This document shows, piece after piece, positions 33,749 through 45,400 of a stretch of 64,000 nucleotides of DNA; the stretch's first letter is position 1; every line of letters starts with the position of its first letter. Both the position numbers and the translations under genes were made by a program. The notes beneath the pieces were generated by a model. It was not told the DNA's origin, ran no database searches, and was given only the letters and a program-made list of their open reading frames with translations. This stretch comes from Corella eumyota (taxonomy: Eukaryota; Chordata; Ascidiacea; Phlebobranchia; Corellidae), in the NCBI GenBank assembly GCA_963082875.1, contig OY720100.1:15028591-15092590 (forward strand), given 5' to 3'.

Positions 33749-35491
33749 TCACGTACCTCGCAGCGTACCTTTCTTGCATTTTCTTTGTTTTGATCGGCTT
33801 GCAAGGTAGTTTGAGGTCGGGGAGCCGAGATGATCGACACACCAACATTGTCCCATCTCTTGACCGTGCGTTAACTCACACTAAAAACAAAAATGAAAAT
33901 ATTTACTAAAAATGAGAACAGTTAAAGAAAAAAATGGTTTATTTTTTACATTTGTTTACTATGTAGGGAATTGAAATATTTTTTCGCCAGTTAATTAGTC
34001 CCAAAAAATTTTAATGAATTTTTTGTGACGTAAAAAAATTTTTTTTTTTAAATTGAAAATAGTAAACAACAGTTTTCTTGTTATCGTTTATTGACACAGA
34101 AAATTTTCAAATGTGTATTCCACAAATTTCTCTTATCGTTATACGGAAACCATCACAGATTATTAAACATTCAGAAAAATTTTCTCTTTACTGATATCAT
34201 AAATTTTCTTAATTGTTTTTTTTATTACTGTCTAATGTCAATATTTGAACTAGCGACCGGGTTTCTTGACAAACTTACTCATTGTTTAAAGTGTATCAGA
34301 CCATTGTTATTTTAACAATGGAATTAACAATGGCTTATTGTAAATTGTAGCGTTATTGAAATTGCAGATTTTTAATGGTCTCTGTATTTTAATGATTATT
34401 AAATAAATTAACCGTGAAATTTATGTTTGAATAGTAAAAAGGAACGCTTTTAATTTTGAATCTCTGTCTATATAGCATTTAACTTTTTTCATACACAAAA
34501 TGAAAATTAATTATAAAATTAATTATTTATTTAATAAACTAACCTGTAGAGGGCGGTAGTAACCATCACCATCACAATTAGGGACCCATTCATGTTGATC
34601 AAAAATTGCTTTCGCGTAAATTTTATCGGCATGTTTAAAACAGGTTTCCTTACAAAAAAAAAATAAAATTTTTAAATATTTATTTTTTTATTGTATAAGC
34701 ATACTTATTTACTATATATGGTATACCAGGCCAATTTTATTGGTAACTTAAGTGTTAGAACTATTTTTTTTTATTTAAAATGTTAAATTTTTGGAAGAAT
34801 TAGAAATACCTAAATTTTTTGCAATTTTATTTAATTTTTTTAACAGTTTTAGACTTACAATGGTATTAGGAAACATAGGTGATTTATTTACGGAGCTAAC
34901 ATGCTTCTTTTTCTTATTTCTTCTACTTTTTCTATTCCTTCCTCGGTTTTTACGTTTCGGTTTTACTACAAAAAAAAATTGAATTTTAATAATTTAAACA
35001 AAATTTATGTAAAGTAATTTTATTTAAAACATAATAAATTGTTAATAAAAAAATAAAAATATAAATTTTTTTGCTAAATTTTCACCTGTTGGCGCTATTT
35101 CGTTATAGTCATCTTCCGACTCGTTTTCCGAGTCAATCATCTGCAAAACTTTATGAAAGGTATCCATAGTAACACATTTCAAATTCCCGTAATACAAAGC
35201 ATTCAAAAATTTATCCTGCGTCATCCCCTTGGCCCTTGAAAGCGGCAGGGCACATGCTAAACCATCAGCACAGTCCCCAACTCCGTTGCCACAATTTTCG
35301 TTTAAGTTTCTGGCACATTGCATGCAACAACCGCAATTGCTTTCTTGTATAAGTTGACATGTTTCTGATGGCGTCACCACAGGACAGGCGTTTATTTGTT
35401 CGTCTGTGCAGACAGGGCATCGGTCTGAAAAACTAGCACTTAATGCAAAAAGCGCAAAGAGGAAAATAATATTTTCCAAAAAAGACGACAT
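33749..35491 (-). CDS. insulin-like growth factor binding protein family member, complete
   Basis: Four exons in coding order: 35491-35086, 34965-34859, 34648-34544, 33880-33749 (TGA); 249 residues. Signal peptide about 1-22. The N-terminal IGFBP module has 12 cysteines in IGFBP spacing, with CGCC at 53-56 inside NCGCCMQCA (vertebrate GCGCCPxC). A charged linker encoded by exon 2 is very rich in Lys/Arg (VKPKRKNRGRNRKSRR). The C-terminal thyroglobulin type-1 module shows VPNCDGDGYYRPLQ, then CWCVD at 218-222. One exon per N module, one for the linker and two for the Tg module matches the vertebrate IGFBP gene plan. The product should be secreted; IGF binding is inferred and unproven. The C-terminal RSKQRKCKKG resembles the heparin-binding patch of IGFBP-3/5. 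Confidence 0.88.
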
Positions 35492-35791
35492 TTTCTTTTT
35501 CGTATTTTTTTAAGTCTTAAAAATAAAATTCTGTAAAAAAAATAAATTAAATATGTGTTTTAATAAATTTTTAAACAATCTTTTAGACAATCTAAAATAT
35601 TACTAGTTTTCAGTTTAATTGCCTTTATTATTTAATAACTAAATATTTTTTTTTAATAAAAAATCTAGTTGAATTTTCAATACCATCTATCTATAATATC
35701 AACTTTCGTAACTTTGAATTAATTTTTCAGTTTTCTGTAAGCTGTATGCTCTGCGCACACTGTACAATGATCATTAAATCGCGTATCAACT

Positions 35792-35800
35792 CCTTTTATA
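35792..35800 (-). promoter_or_regulatory. candidate TATA box of the IGFBP-like gene
   Basis: TATAAAAGG on the - strand, about 300 bases before the start codon, would predict a transcription start near 35765 and a 5' UTR of about 275 bases. It is the only strong TATA consensus upstream of this gene. A CRE octamer at 36136-36143 lies about 340 bases further upstream. Confidence 0.5.
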
Positions 35801-36135
35801 CGGCACTCCGATTTTTTTTTTGACTTTTTTCCCGCAGGTGATGTACGAAGTCTATTAGCTATAAAAAGTCTCGAAAGAGAAAATTGAACGACTAAAATTA
35901 TCTAAGCTATTCATCTCACCTACGCTTAGACTTAAATACACACGTTTCTCTAGCAATTAAAATTAACTTTAAAACAACTAAAAAATCAGGTTTCTTTTAT
36001 TTATTTTCTATTAAATAAACTAAACGGTTGATTCGACGAGTATTTATACTATAACCTTTTAGGTCGACACCCTGCAAAACGCCCTCTCACCCCACCCCCC
36101 TAGTCTAAACCAACCAGAGCCACACTACGTATCGA

Positions 36136-36143
36136 TGACGTCA
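36136..36143. promoter_or_regulatory. CRE octamer upstream of the IGFBP-like gene
   Basis: Perfect palindromic TGACGTCA in a GC-richer patch, about 645 bases before the start codon. Together with the downstream cluster it hints at cAMP/bZIP control of this gene. Confidence 0.45.
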
Positions 36144-38415
36144 CGAGGCCATCAGCATGGGAAAATCGATGAAGTAACCGCGGGTTATTAGAAACTAAGG
36201 TTATGTAGTGTTACATTTTAAATTGTAATCCGTTTAGTATTATATTAAATCGATGATTTATAAGTTTGTAATTTGTTCGGTTATCTGCGTCCTTACGGAA
36301 TTTGCATACTACGCAAAAGCCTGCACTTTAGGTTTTTTTAAACAACGGCTATTGTAAAAACCGCATGTTTAGATTTAATCTCTATTTAAATACACTACAT
36401 TGGACTTATAACCGCGTTGCTATGTTTTAAGATAATTATAATCGCTAAACGTGGCTTCTATTAAAGTGCTGGCAAAGGATTAGTCGCATCTGAAGTGCCT
36501 AATTTAATTGATGTTTAATGATCAAAAGAAACACCGTACCCATTCCGGTTTTTCGCGCGGCTTTTTGTGCTTGGGTGGCCCGCCAAAACGTTGCGATATC
36601 GCCGATGTAATCGGAGACACTTAGAGTGGCACTTGACGTTTTCTTAGAGGTCGGATTAACACTTTACAGGTTAGGTCAGATTGGCAAACATTTCAAATCG
36701 TGCGAATTCTTTTCGTGTTACTCGATCCTTCGAAGCTTTAAAATGCAAACATCCACTTCAAAGAAACGTAAGAGGAATTTCCGTTAAAACAGAAGTGGCG
36801 AAACTTTTTTGAAAGCTTTTTCGCAACAGTGTGAAACTAGCCAGAACCACGTGAAAGCAAGAGGTCGTAGGCTATATTTAATATTAACCAGACACCACAA
36901 ACCCGTATCAGGTAACTAAATAAACTTCAAACCGGTTTTTATTTTTGGTGGACTTAATATAGCCTGATAGCACCGAAAAAGTATTTTTTTCTATAAGGTT
37001 TATTTTTGAAAGGTAAGTTTACTATTTTTCGTGACAGGGCAGATATGAGACCGAAACTTCTAATGTGTCATAACCCCTTGCTTTAGATATTTTTCTATTT
37101 TAAATGCTCGTTTTTATTTTTAAACTCTTTTAAAGGATAAAGTTTAAATCGATTTTATTTTCTCAATGAATATATTTTTAATTAAGCTAGTCCATTAAGC
37201 TATTACATAACGTTTTTTATTAAAAATATAAATAAAATTAAAACAAAAATAACTAAAAACTTTTTGACTTTGTTCTCAATCAACTTTTTTATTTAACCTT
37301 TCCAAATAACGCCCTAATTAAAGTGACCTACAGTAACCCTAAGGCATTTACTATGGGTCACGTGATAATGTTGTCATAGTATGGTCTTATGATCGGATAA
37401 TAGGATTGATTACAATTCACTAAACCGTCGTCTGCAGAATGAATGGTGTGAATTTTTGTTTAACTTTGCACTTTATTAATAGATTGGAATTCCTTTTAAA
37501 CATATTTGCCATGCTAACAATTTGGCGCCAAAATTCGGACTCCTTTTTAAGGAAAATCGATAATTTAAAAAAAAAAACGTTAATATTTGTTCAAACCTAA
37601 ACAATTCCAAACGTAGACCAAAACATTTCGAAGACCACGAGCCATAAAGTGGAATTTTACTACGAAATACGATTCCCGTTCCTTCATTCATTTCGTGCGT
37701 AAAAGAATTCGTTTGAAGGTAAATTGTTAAAGAGAAAGAAGGAAATCTGATATTTGATGAAGCCATTGGTGGCGCATACCTAACAGGCTGACGCAACCTT
37801 TTCAAATTCCCCTATCAGTGTAATACAACTGGCGAATTAAAAGCACCCTTAAGTGCCTTATCCGGACGAAAGTAATTCATCACAATTCTGAAGAGAATTG
37901 CTTTTATTTTACTGAGTCATCACCCTTCAAGCGCTTTTTCGTAACGTGGATATGAATTTGTATATTTAAGTAACCTAATTTGACAGATTGAACCTGTCAT
38001 ATTTTTGGCTTATCTACGTTAGAGTTTGTCTAGGAATATATACCGAGTGATTTTATCAATAAAATATCTTGTTTCGAACGGAAAAATTCGCGGAAAATCG
38101 CAATTTCCTGACATAAGTCGTCGGATAATCTCTGGTATCTTCTTTCATGACGTAGTTTCCACAATGCACCCGATGACGCCGTATTGGGTTAAAAGATTTT
38201 AAGAAAAAAGTTGACATTTTAAAAAGACAATTCAAACAAAACTTGGGTTATTATTATTCTCTTGAAAATCGCTAAAAAAAAGTTAAATTAAAAAAAAATA
38301 TTTATATGTGTTTTTGCGTACGAGTTTATTATTAATTTTTGATTAAAATAAATATAGTTTATATTAAAAAAAATTTTGGTAAAAGCAAAAAAAATACTTA
38401 AAAATATTACCAAAA

Positions 38416-38458
38416 AATGTATTAATACATTATTTATTTAAAAATGTATTAATACATT
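38416..38458. repeat. paired 16-base AT palindromes
   Basis: AATGTATTAATACATT occurs at 38416-38431 and again at 38443-38458, 27 bases apart. Each is a perfect palindrome. It could be a homeodomain/POU dimer site pair or a chance product of AT-rich DNA. Confidence 0.5.
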
Positions 38459-41400
38459 ATGCCATACATTATTTAAGCAATTTCACAAACAGTTAAAAAA
38501 ATGCCAAATTTATAAAAATTCCACAAAGCTTTTTCTTATTCAAACTTAACTCAATAAAACAACTTAATAATCGCTCATGGTTTAACTAAATCCACTTTTA
38601 AATTTTCTGATGCAATACCCTATAATATTAAATACATAGAAATATTATAATACACATTTTCATATTTTCAAAACTTTAAAAGGGATTTTAAATTTTATTT
38701 TTAAGGATTTTATTTTTTTGCAAATATGCTAACTTTTAAATTGCACAAAATAGCATTTAATTTAGTTAAAATTGTCACTTGAAGCACTTAATTAACAGCT
38801 TATCTATTTCGTAATAAGTTTTTAAATAAGTTTAGAATTAATTTTCGGTTTCAAAAATTGTCAAAAAATCCATATTAGGTAAAATCGTTTTTTTTAATTT
38901 TTGTTTTTCATTATGATGTCATAATGTTGGCATTATTAAAGCGCTGCACCTTTATTCCTGATCAATTAAAAATCGAATTAAACTCGGTGCCAATCAAGAC
39001 CTTGCAATTAACATGTCATAATTAAAATTCGCCGTGCAATTATTATCGAATATGAGGTCATAATATTTTACAAGTACATTGTATTTATGACATCATTGTA
39101 TAGTGATAATTACAATATGTGCTAAGAGGTGCGCACTTGTACTGTACGGGCGGCATATCCTGTAGCTCAGCTTCATCTTGGTATAATATCGGGTCTTGGT
39201 TTTGCTATATTTCGACCCAGCCACCAAAGGTTAAAAAAGCGTTGAAATGCAATTATAGAATATGGATTAAATGTCGTCAGACAATGGCATTGTTCGCTCA
39301 CTATTAATAATACTGTCAGGAAGTTTCTAACGCACTTGAACCTTAATTAAACGTTCTGAGTTAATTAAATTTCAATTTAAACAAAGCGCTCTTTAATAAA
39401 GGCAAAATTTTTGGTAATTAGGCACGTTATTTTCACACTTGATTTATTGAAAATTTGAATAAGTAATTGGAGTAATAACGTGTACTTTATAGCGTACTTT
39501 TCCATGGCCAAAGCTGGTTTGTTATTAGCTGGTATATTCTTTGTTTAACCGGTATGCTCTTGTCATTAGTGGTTGAGAATTATTAATCATTATTATTATC
39601 ATTAAACTTTAAAAATTTGCGGTTTACATTTTCGGTTTCAATTTTTTAATTTTTTTTGGAAATTAAAGATAAAATTCCGATAATTTTTCTATGATATCAC
39701 ATTTTTGATGATGATTTATTTCAAGTTCCTTTGAAATTTTAATTAAAAAGAACATTTAAAAAGGTTATGTATAAAAGATGACTCAACGGAAATCTCATGT
39801 AATCTTTAAAATCTAAAAAAATCGTTTTTTGATCTTCTTTAGTTACAAATAAACTGAGTTTTTCCGAAACTTGAAACGAATTTCTAAAATAGGACTTCCG
39901 CAAAAAAACCGAACGGATCAAAACTCGTTTCAGGTCATTACATAAAAGTTTACAGCCTTACGTTTAGTGGGTATTTATATTTTTAAAGTAATTACTAAAT
40001 TGGTTAAAAATGTGGTATATTACTTATATGCAGCGCGAAGTCATTGTGGTATGTATTAACCTATACAAAACCTTTAAATACTGCCTCAATACATACATAT
40101 GCGTAGGTCCATACAACCTACATAAGTTTCTCTTTAAGCCTAGTGTTTATGCATAGTTTAACCCACTTTTTAAACAGTGGAGTAATATAGAGTTATTAGA
40201 AATGCGTAGGCAAACTTATGATTTTATTTTCATGAATTTTGATTTAAGGGAATTATTTTTATATTCTAAATAACAATTTATTTAAATCTTTTTTTTTTTC
40301 CTGAAATTGATATATTTAGAGGTTTTTATTTTTTCTTATTACTCTTATGCGTTTAGTGTATTTTAGTTTTTTTTGCAGATTGCACTTAACTAATAATTAT
40401 TTCTCCTAACCAAAAAGTTAATTAAAAACTTATAAGCTCATTAAAATACTTACGAAGTTTATTAAAATATTAAACTTTGGTTGCTACTATATGCAAATTT
40501 TACCTTCCTAATTTAGGGATAATTAGAATGATTAAGGTCTTGATTAAATATAAACGAAAGGGCAAATCTATTTTTGATCTTTTTTTATTAAAAATCGAAG
40601 CTATTAAAATGTAAATATAGTACTTAACAGAACTAATAAAAAAGTGCGGGTTTTAAAACTTGTTAAACTTGTGTAATAATGAAGTTATTGTTAAAATTTA
40701 GCAAGTAACATTATACAAAGGCATTATCGATTCTGACATTTTGGAAGGTCGTTTAAAAGAATGTTCTTCAGATAAAAGAATATTAAATTTATTAAGCCGC
40801 TACGTTGGCCTTGCTAATATTTACAATAAGGCTTTTAAAAATTGTTAAATTCTTAGTCACAAATTTATCAATGAACCTATTATTTTATCCAATATACATA
40901 ACTTTGCCCAAATTTCAAAAATCCATTAAATTTGATACTATCCGTTACCGGTAATCGAACCGTGAAGTTACCGGTCTGAAACGTGATCCCGTTTTTCCTG
41001 AGTATAACAGTTTGGAATCAACTTTTCGTGTTTAGTTCGGATGTAGTTTGACAAACAATATCCTAATTTTAAGCGTTTCTTTTTAACCGTTTAATAAGAT
41101 TTAAGGCTTAAAATCTGTATATTAAGCAATTAGTAAAACTATATTTTAATAAATAATAAGAACTTATTATTAAATTGTGAACAATTTAGTTTTGTGTATT
41201 TTTAAGTGTAATTTTCTTTTCTCTTATTATTTTAGTTTAAAAATGAAGGTTGCGACAATTTTCGGTTAACATCATACCGCAGCCACAAATCTGTTACTTA
41301 CGTCGGTCACGTGACCAGCGTGCGTGCCGAACGAAAATTCCTTACGTCAAGTTTTCAACCAAGGTGCTTGTTTCCAATCGGCACGACCTTTGCATGGTTT

Positions 41401-42320
41401 TACGTCTGACATTTGGCGCAATATCGCGAATACATGGTTTAAGGCCTGTGGCTTAAGTAGTTTAACACCCAAAACAGGTGTCATGCAAGGCTCTTACATA
41501 AACGCTTCCAATTACAGAGTTGTAAGAGCATTTCTTATGTCGGTATTACTTTGTTATGATTCGTAGGTCGCCAAATATTCAACCAATCTGATTTTGGTTA
41601 TGGAAAACACGTGTCGGCCTATTAATTCGGGTGAATTAGTGTCATATTGTCAAGTAATTCTGACGCATTTCGTCCTATATTAACGTCACCCTATTCCTTG
41701 TATACCTTCGCATTGGTGATTACTGTAAACATCAGGTTTAGATAAACAGGATAAGCCATTGTATTTCACAAACCTACTTAACCCGAAAAAATGACGAATT
41801 TTGACTGGAAAAATTATGACGCGACGTGGCCCATTATGTTGTACAATAGACCGATTTGTTATGTTACATTGTGTTTATTTAGTAGACTGTTAACATCACG
41901 ATTTCCTTAAACTTTTGCGGGCAATTAGTCGAATTACGTAAAACCACTTTAGTAAAAATGTTGGCTTTCAAACATTGTTACTGAACCGTATATTCGAGCT
42001 TTGATAGAACGTGACTCTTAAACATAAATATAGTTGTTTACCTAATATCTGTACTGACGTAATATTGTAAGCAATTTATGTTTGGAAAAAGGGGTTTTAT
42101 TGCAAAATCTGCCCCTGGTAACTAACTTAAACAAAAAATGCTCTTTAGCACCTACTAGCGGCAAAGCAATCTTGCTGAAAAAATTTTTTGACTTTATTTA
42201 ATACTCTAAAAAATAACTATGGCACATTTTAAATGCCCTAATGTATATTTAATTAAAAGTATTATAACATAATAAAAATATATTATTACATGTACTAACT
42301 TTATATCATACAAGTGATGA

Positions 42321-42326
42321 TTTATT
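42321..42326 (-). terminator. poly(A) signal for DRC7
   Basis: AATAAA on the - strand, 78 bases past the stop codon at 42404. Confidence 0.45.
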
Positions 42327-42403
42327 AATGTTTTACATAGAAAAACCACTCAAAAAATTAAGTTTATGTAATTTTAGGTTTAAAAATGGCAAACAGATTA
42401 TGT

Positions 42404-45400
42404 TTAAAAGTAATGTGAGAGTCGTTGGTCTTGTCTTAGTTTTTGTTCCAGCTGCATGTACCTGTGTGGTGCCATTTGTTTGTGTCTGAAACAAAAAAAA
42501 ATTTGATTCTCATTTAAAATCTAAGTATTAATTGATAAAATTGTTTTTAAATCTAAGTTTTAATTTATTTTAAAATCTAAGTTTTAATTCATTAAATTAT
42601 TTTCAAATATACTTTTTTATTTAAAATCCAAGTTTTGCTTAATTTTAACTATTCTTCTTTGTTCTAAAAAAAAATTTACCTGTTCAATCTGAGTTCTAGA
42701 ATGTGTATTCTAAACATAGCCTCAGAACAGTAGTTGAAGTATTGTTCCTCATCCTCTTTTGTCATGGCAACCTGTTTTTGTTGGTAATCTTGCTGCCTCT
42801 TATGCAGCTCCGATGTCTCCTTTTATTTAAAACATAAATTTTTGTATTTTATTTAAACTTGATGTGGAAAGGCTAGTTCCACAGATTAAACATAGAGTAA
42901 CTTCTGTATTACAATTGACAGTTTTGGATATTATTGTTTTTATTTTCTGATAATTAACCTTTTACTTAAAGGGGCCAAGACACAAAAGGCGAAAAAATTA
43001 ATGTTTTAGCCTTACTGATATTACACTGTTCTTATATAGTTTTAGATTTACCAGCAGCGTGGTGTAGTGGTAAGAACACTTACTACACCACCATAAGGTC
43101 CTGGGTTCATTCCCCACTGCTCTTAAGCTGTAGCAACCTTGAGTAAGGCGCTATAAAAGGTGTGAACTCCTGCTGAGCCAGCATAAATCAGCAGCAAGAT
43201 TATCCGGCAATTATAATCTATAATATCCCAAACTGCCACAGGCATCCGAGACTGGGTCGGGTAACAGTTGGTACTCTATGTTTAGGTCGCGCATTCGACC
43301 TTCCCACATCGAGGATAAAGATATATACAAAAAAAGAAAAAAATAAACCTACCCTTTCAAATCGTTCTTGGATAAGGTTTGCTTTATCAATAAGTCTTTG
43401 TTTCAAGTCAGCTAAGCAATCCTCTTTAAGTTTAAATGCTTGACCCTTGATGATCTTTTCAGGATTTCCAATTTGAGCAAGAAACGGAGCCAAGTAATCC
43501 ATCTCCATTTCTTGGCGTCGTAATTTCTCTTCCAAAGCTAATCGTTCCTGAAGTAACAAATACAGATCGATGTTATCTATTATTGTAGTCACATGTTTTT
43601 ACACCTTAACCTTTTGCTTTTATTTTTAGTTAGTAGTTAAATCTTTGTGCAAGTGGCTAATTGTTAATGTGAATGACAAATTTTGTTTAAAAGGTTGTGG
43701 ATGTAATGAAATAAGTATTAAACTTAAAATTGAATTTGTTACACTTATTATTTTAGAAAATCAATGTTCTGTTGTACTTTCAATTAATTTAACAAATGGA
43801 AAAAATGAAAGAAAATATTAAAGTATTTTTATACCAATTCTTTTCTGTGTTTCTTAGCCTTTTCATTCCTCTCTGTATCATAAACACTTATGGACAAATC
43901 TGAGGTCATTTCTTGCCGTTGTCGGTCCATCAAAATCTCATTAACTTCTTCCTCAGATGCCCTTACTGCCTAAAAATGTAAACAAAAATGGTTTTTAATA
44001 ATTTAATAATAAGGATAAATTTTACTTGTTATTTTATTTAAACAACAAAAAGATTTGTAATTTAAAAATAATTTTTATTATGCAATATTTATTAAATATA
44101 TTTTGTATTTTTTTTTAATTATTTTGTCTAAAAGCAACTTAGAAAAAAGTTGGCTATCTTACTTGTATACTTTTCTGTTCAACTTGGATTAACTCAACAA
44201 GATTTTCGTAAACTGTCAAGTTTTTAGTTTGAAGTAAAACTTGAGGGTTGACCTAATCATAAAGATTAAAATATTGTATTTCTTTGTAATAAAAACTTAT
44301 TAGATTTTGTAAAATTAAATTTTTGAACCAAGTATTAACAAAATTAACAAATTCATTGTAAAGCAGTTTTCCTTAAAAAAATTTAAAAGTTTTTTTTTTC
44401 AAAATAATATTTTGAATTTAGTATAAATCTATACCTGAAATGTGCCAGTCATATCAGGTGACCACTGCAAGTTTCCACCCTTTTCTTCAGCATTAGGTGG
44501 TTTAAAATAATCTCTCGTTGATGCAGTGATATTAGGGTCGTCACGATGATATGTGATCTGAATTTTATCTTCGGAGAGAATAAAAACTTGCTCTGCGATG
44601 TTGTCGTTTGCTGCCACCTTTAGATTGCGATGAAATTTCTCGACAATTTTCTGTAATTTGGATAAAAATTTTAAACAATAAAAACTTAAAAATAAATAAA
44701 TATTACCTGATACTAAGAGTAACATTAGCTACCCTGACCCAGTCCCACATTACCTTTGGCAGTTTGGGATATTAAAAATCAGAATTGCCCAATGATTAAG
44801 AAGACCACTCACCATGCTGCCGGTCAACTACATTTACATATATAACTATCAAAATGTTTAAATTTTACCAAAATAGGCCTGGGTGTTCCTTCAGCAGTGG
44901 CTGGTGCTACTTTTTTCTGTCGCTTGCCAAAAGTCACTTCTCTTAAGTAAAGAAAATCATCGCGGTTGATAAAGTCTTCTGTCATTTCTACCGGGGTTTC
45001 AATTCTTTTATTCAGCCCATCAACTCTGTAAAATAAATTTTATAAATAAATAAGATTACTTTTAAATATTTTTAGTACATCTCTAAACTACATAGTCTAA
45101 CAAAAAGCTTAAAGTTCAGTTCTGATCTAATTTGTTTTTTTATTGCCTTTGCAGGTAAAGATATTTTAAAAATCTGGTTTTGTTATTTGTTAAATTACTT
45201 AAAGACCCCGCTACAAAAAAGCAATTGAAAGTAAACCTTATTTTAAAATACACTTATGTTATTAACTTTTATTTGTATGTTACCATAATTAATTAATAAA
45301 TTTAAGTACTATTATCAACCTTCTTAAAAATATTATTACAAAAAAACAGGAAGTACCCCCCCCCCAAAAAATTGAAAACATTCTTACACAATACCTTGCA

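Larger units (their letters stand above)
35492..42403. other. gene-poor interval between IGFBP-like gene and DRC7 3' end
   Basis: The 6.9 kb have no exon that I can connect to a known family and, unusually for this window, no recognisable SINE-A. Some patches are less AT-rich: 36060-36180, 36530-36880, 37600-37800 and 41230-41580. Two identical 16-base AT palindromes lie at 38416 and 38443. The short open frames at 37476-37805 (-), 39119-39307 (+) and 41250-41566 (+) lack family signatures. This may be upstream regulatory sequence of the IGFBP-like gene. Confidence 0.5.

Noticed and set aside
37476-37805. 109-codon - strand frame
   Set aside because: No recognisable domain, no splice partners, skewed Phe/Arg/Ser content. 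Could be a fast-evolving gene but nothing supports it.
41250-41566. Overlapping + strand frames of 68 and 80 codons in a GC-richer patch
   Set aside because: No family signature and no start context or splice continuation that links them. Kept only as part of the unexplained interval.
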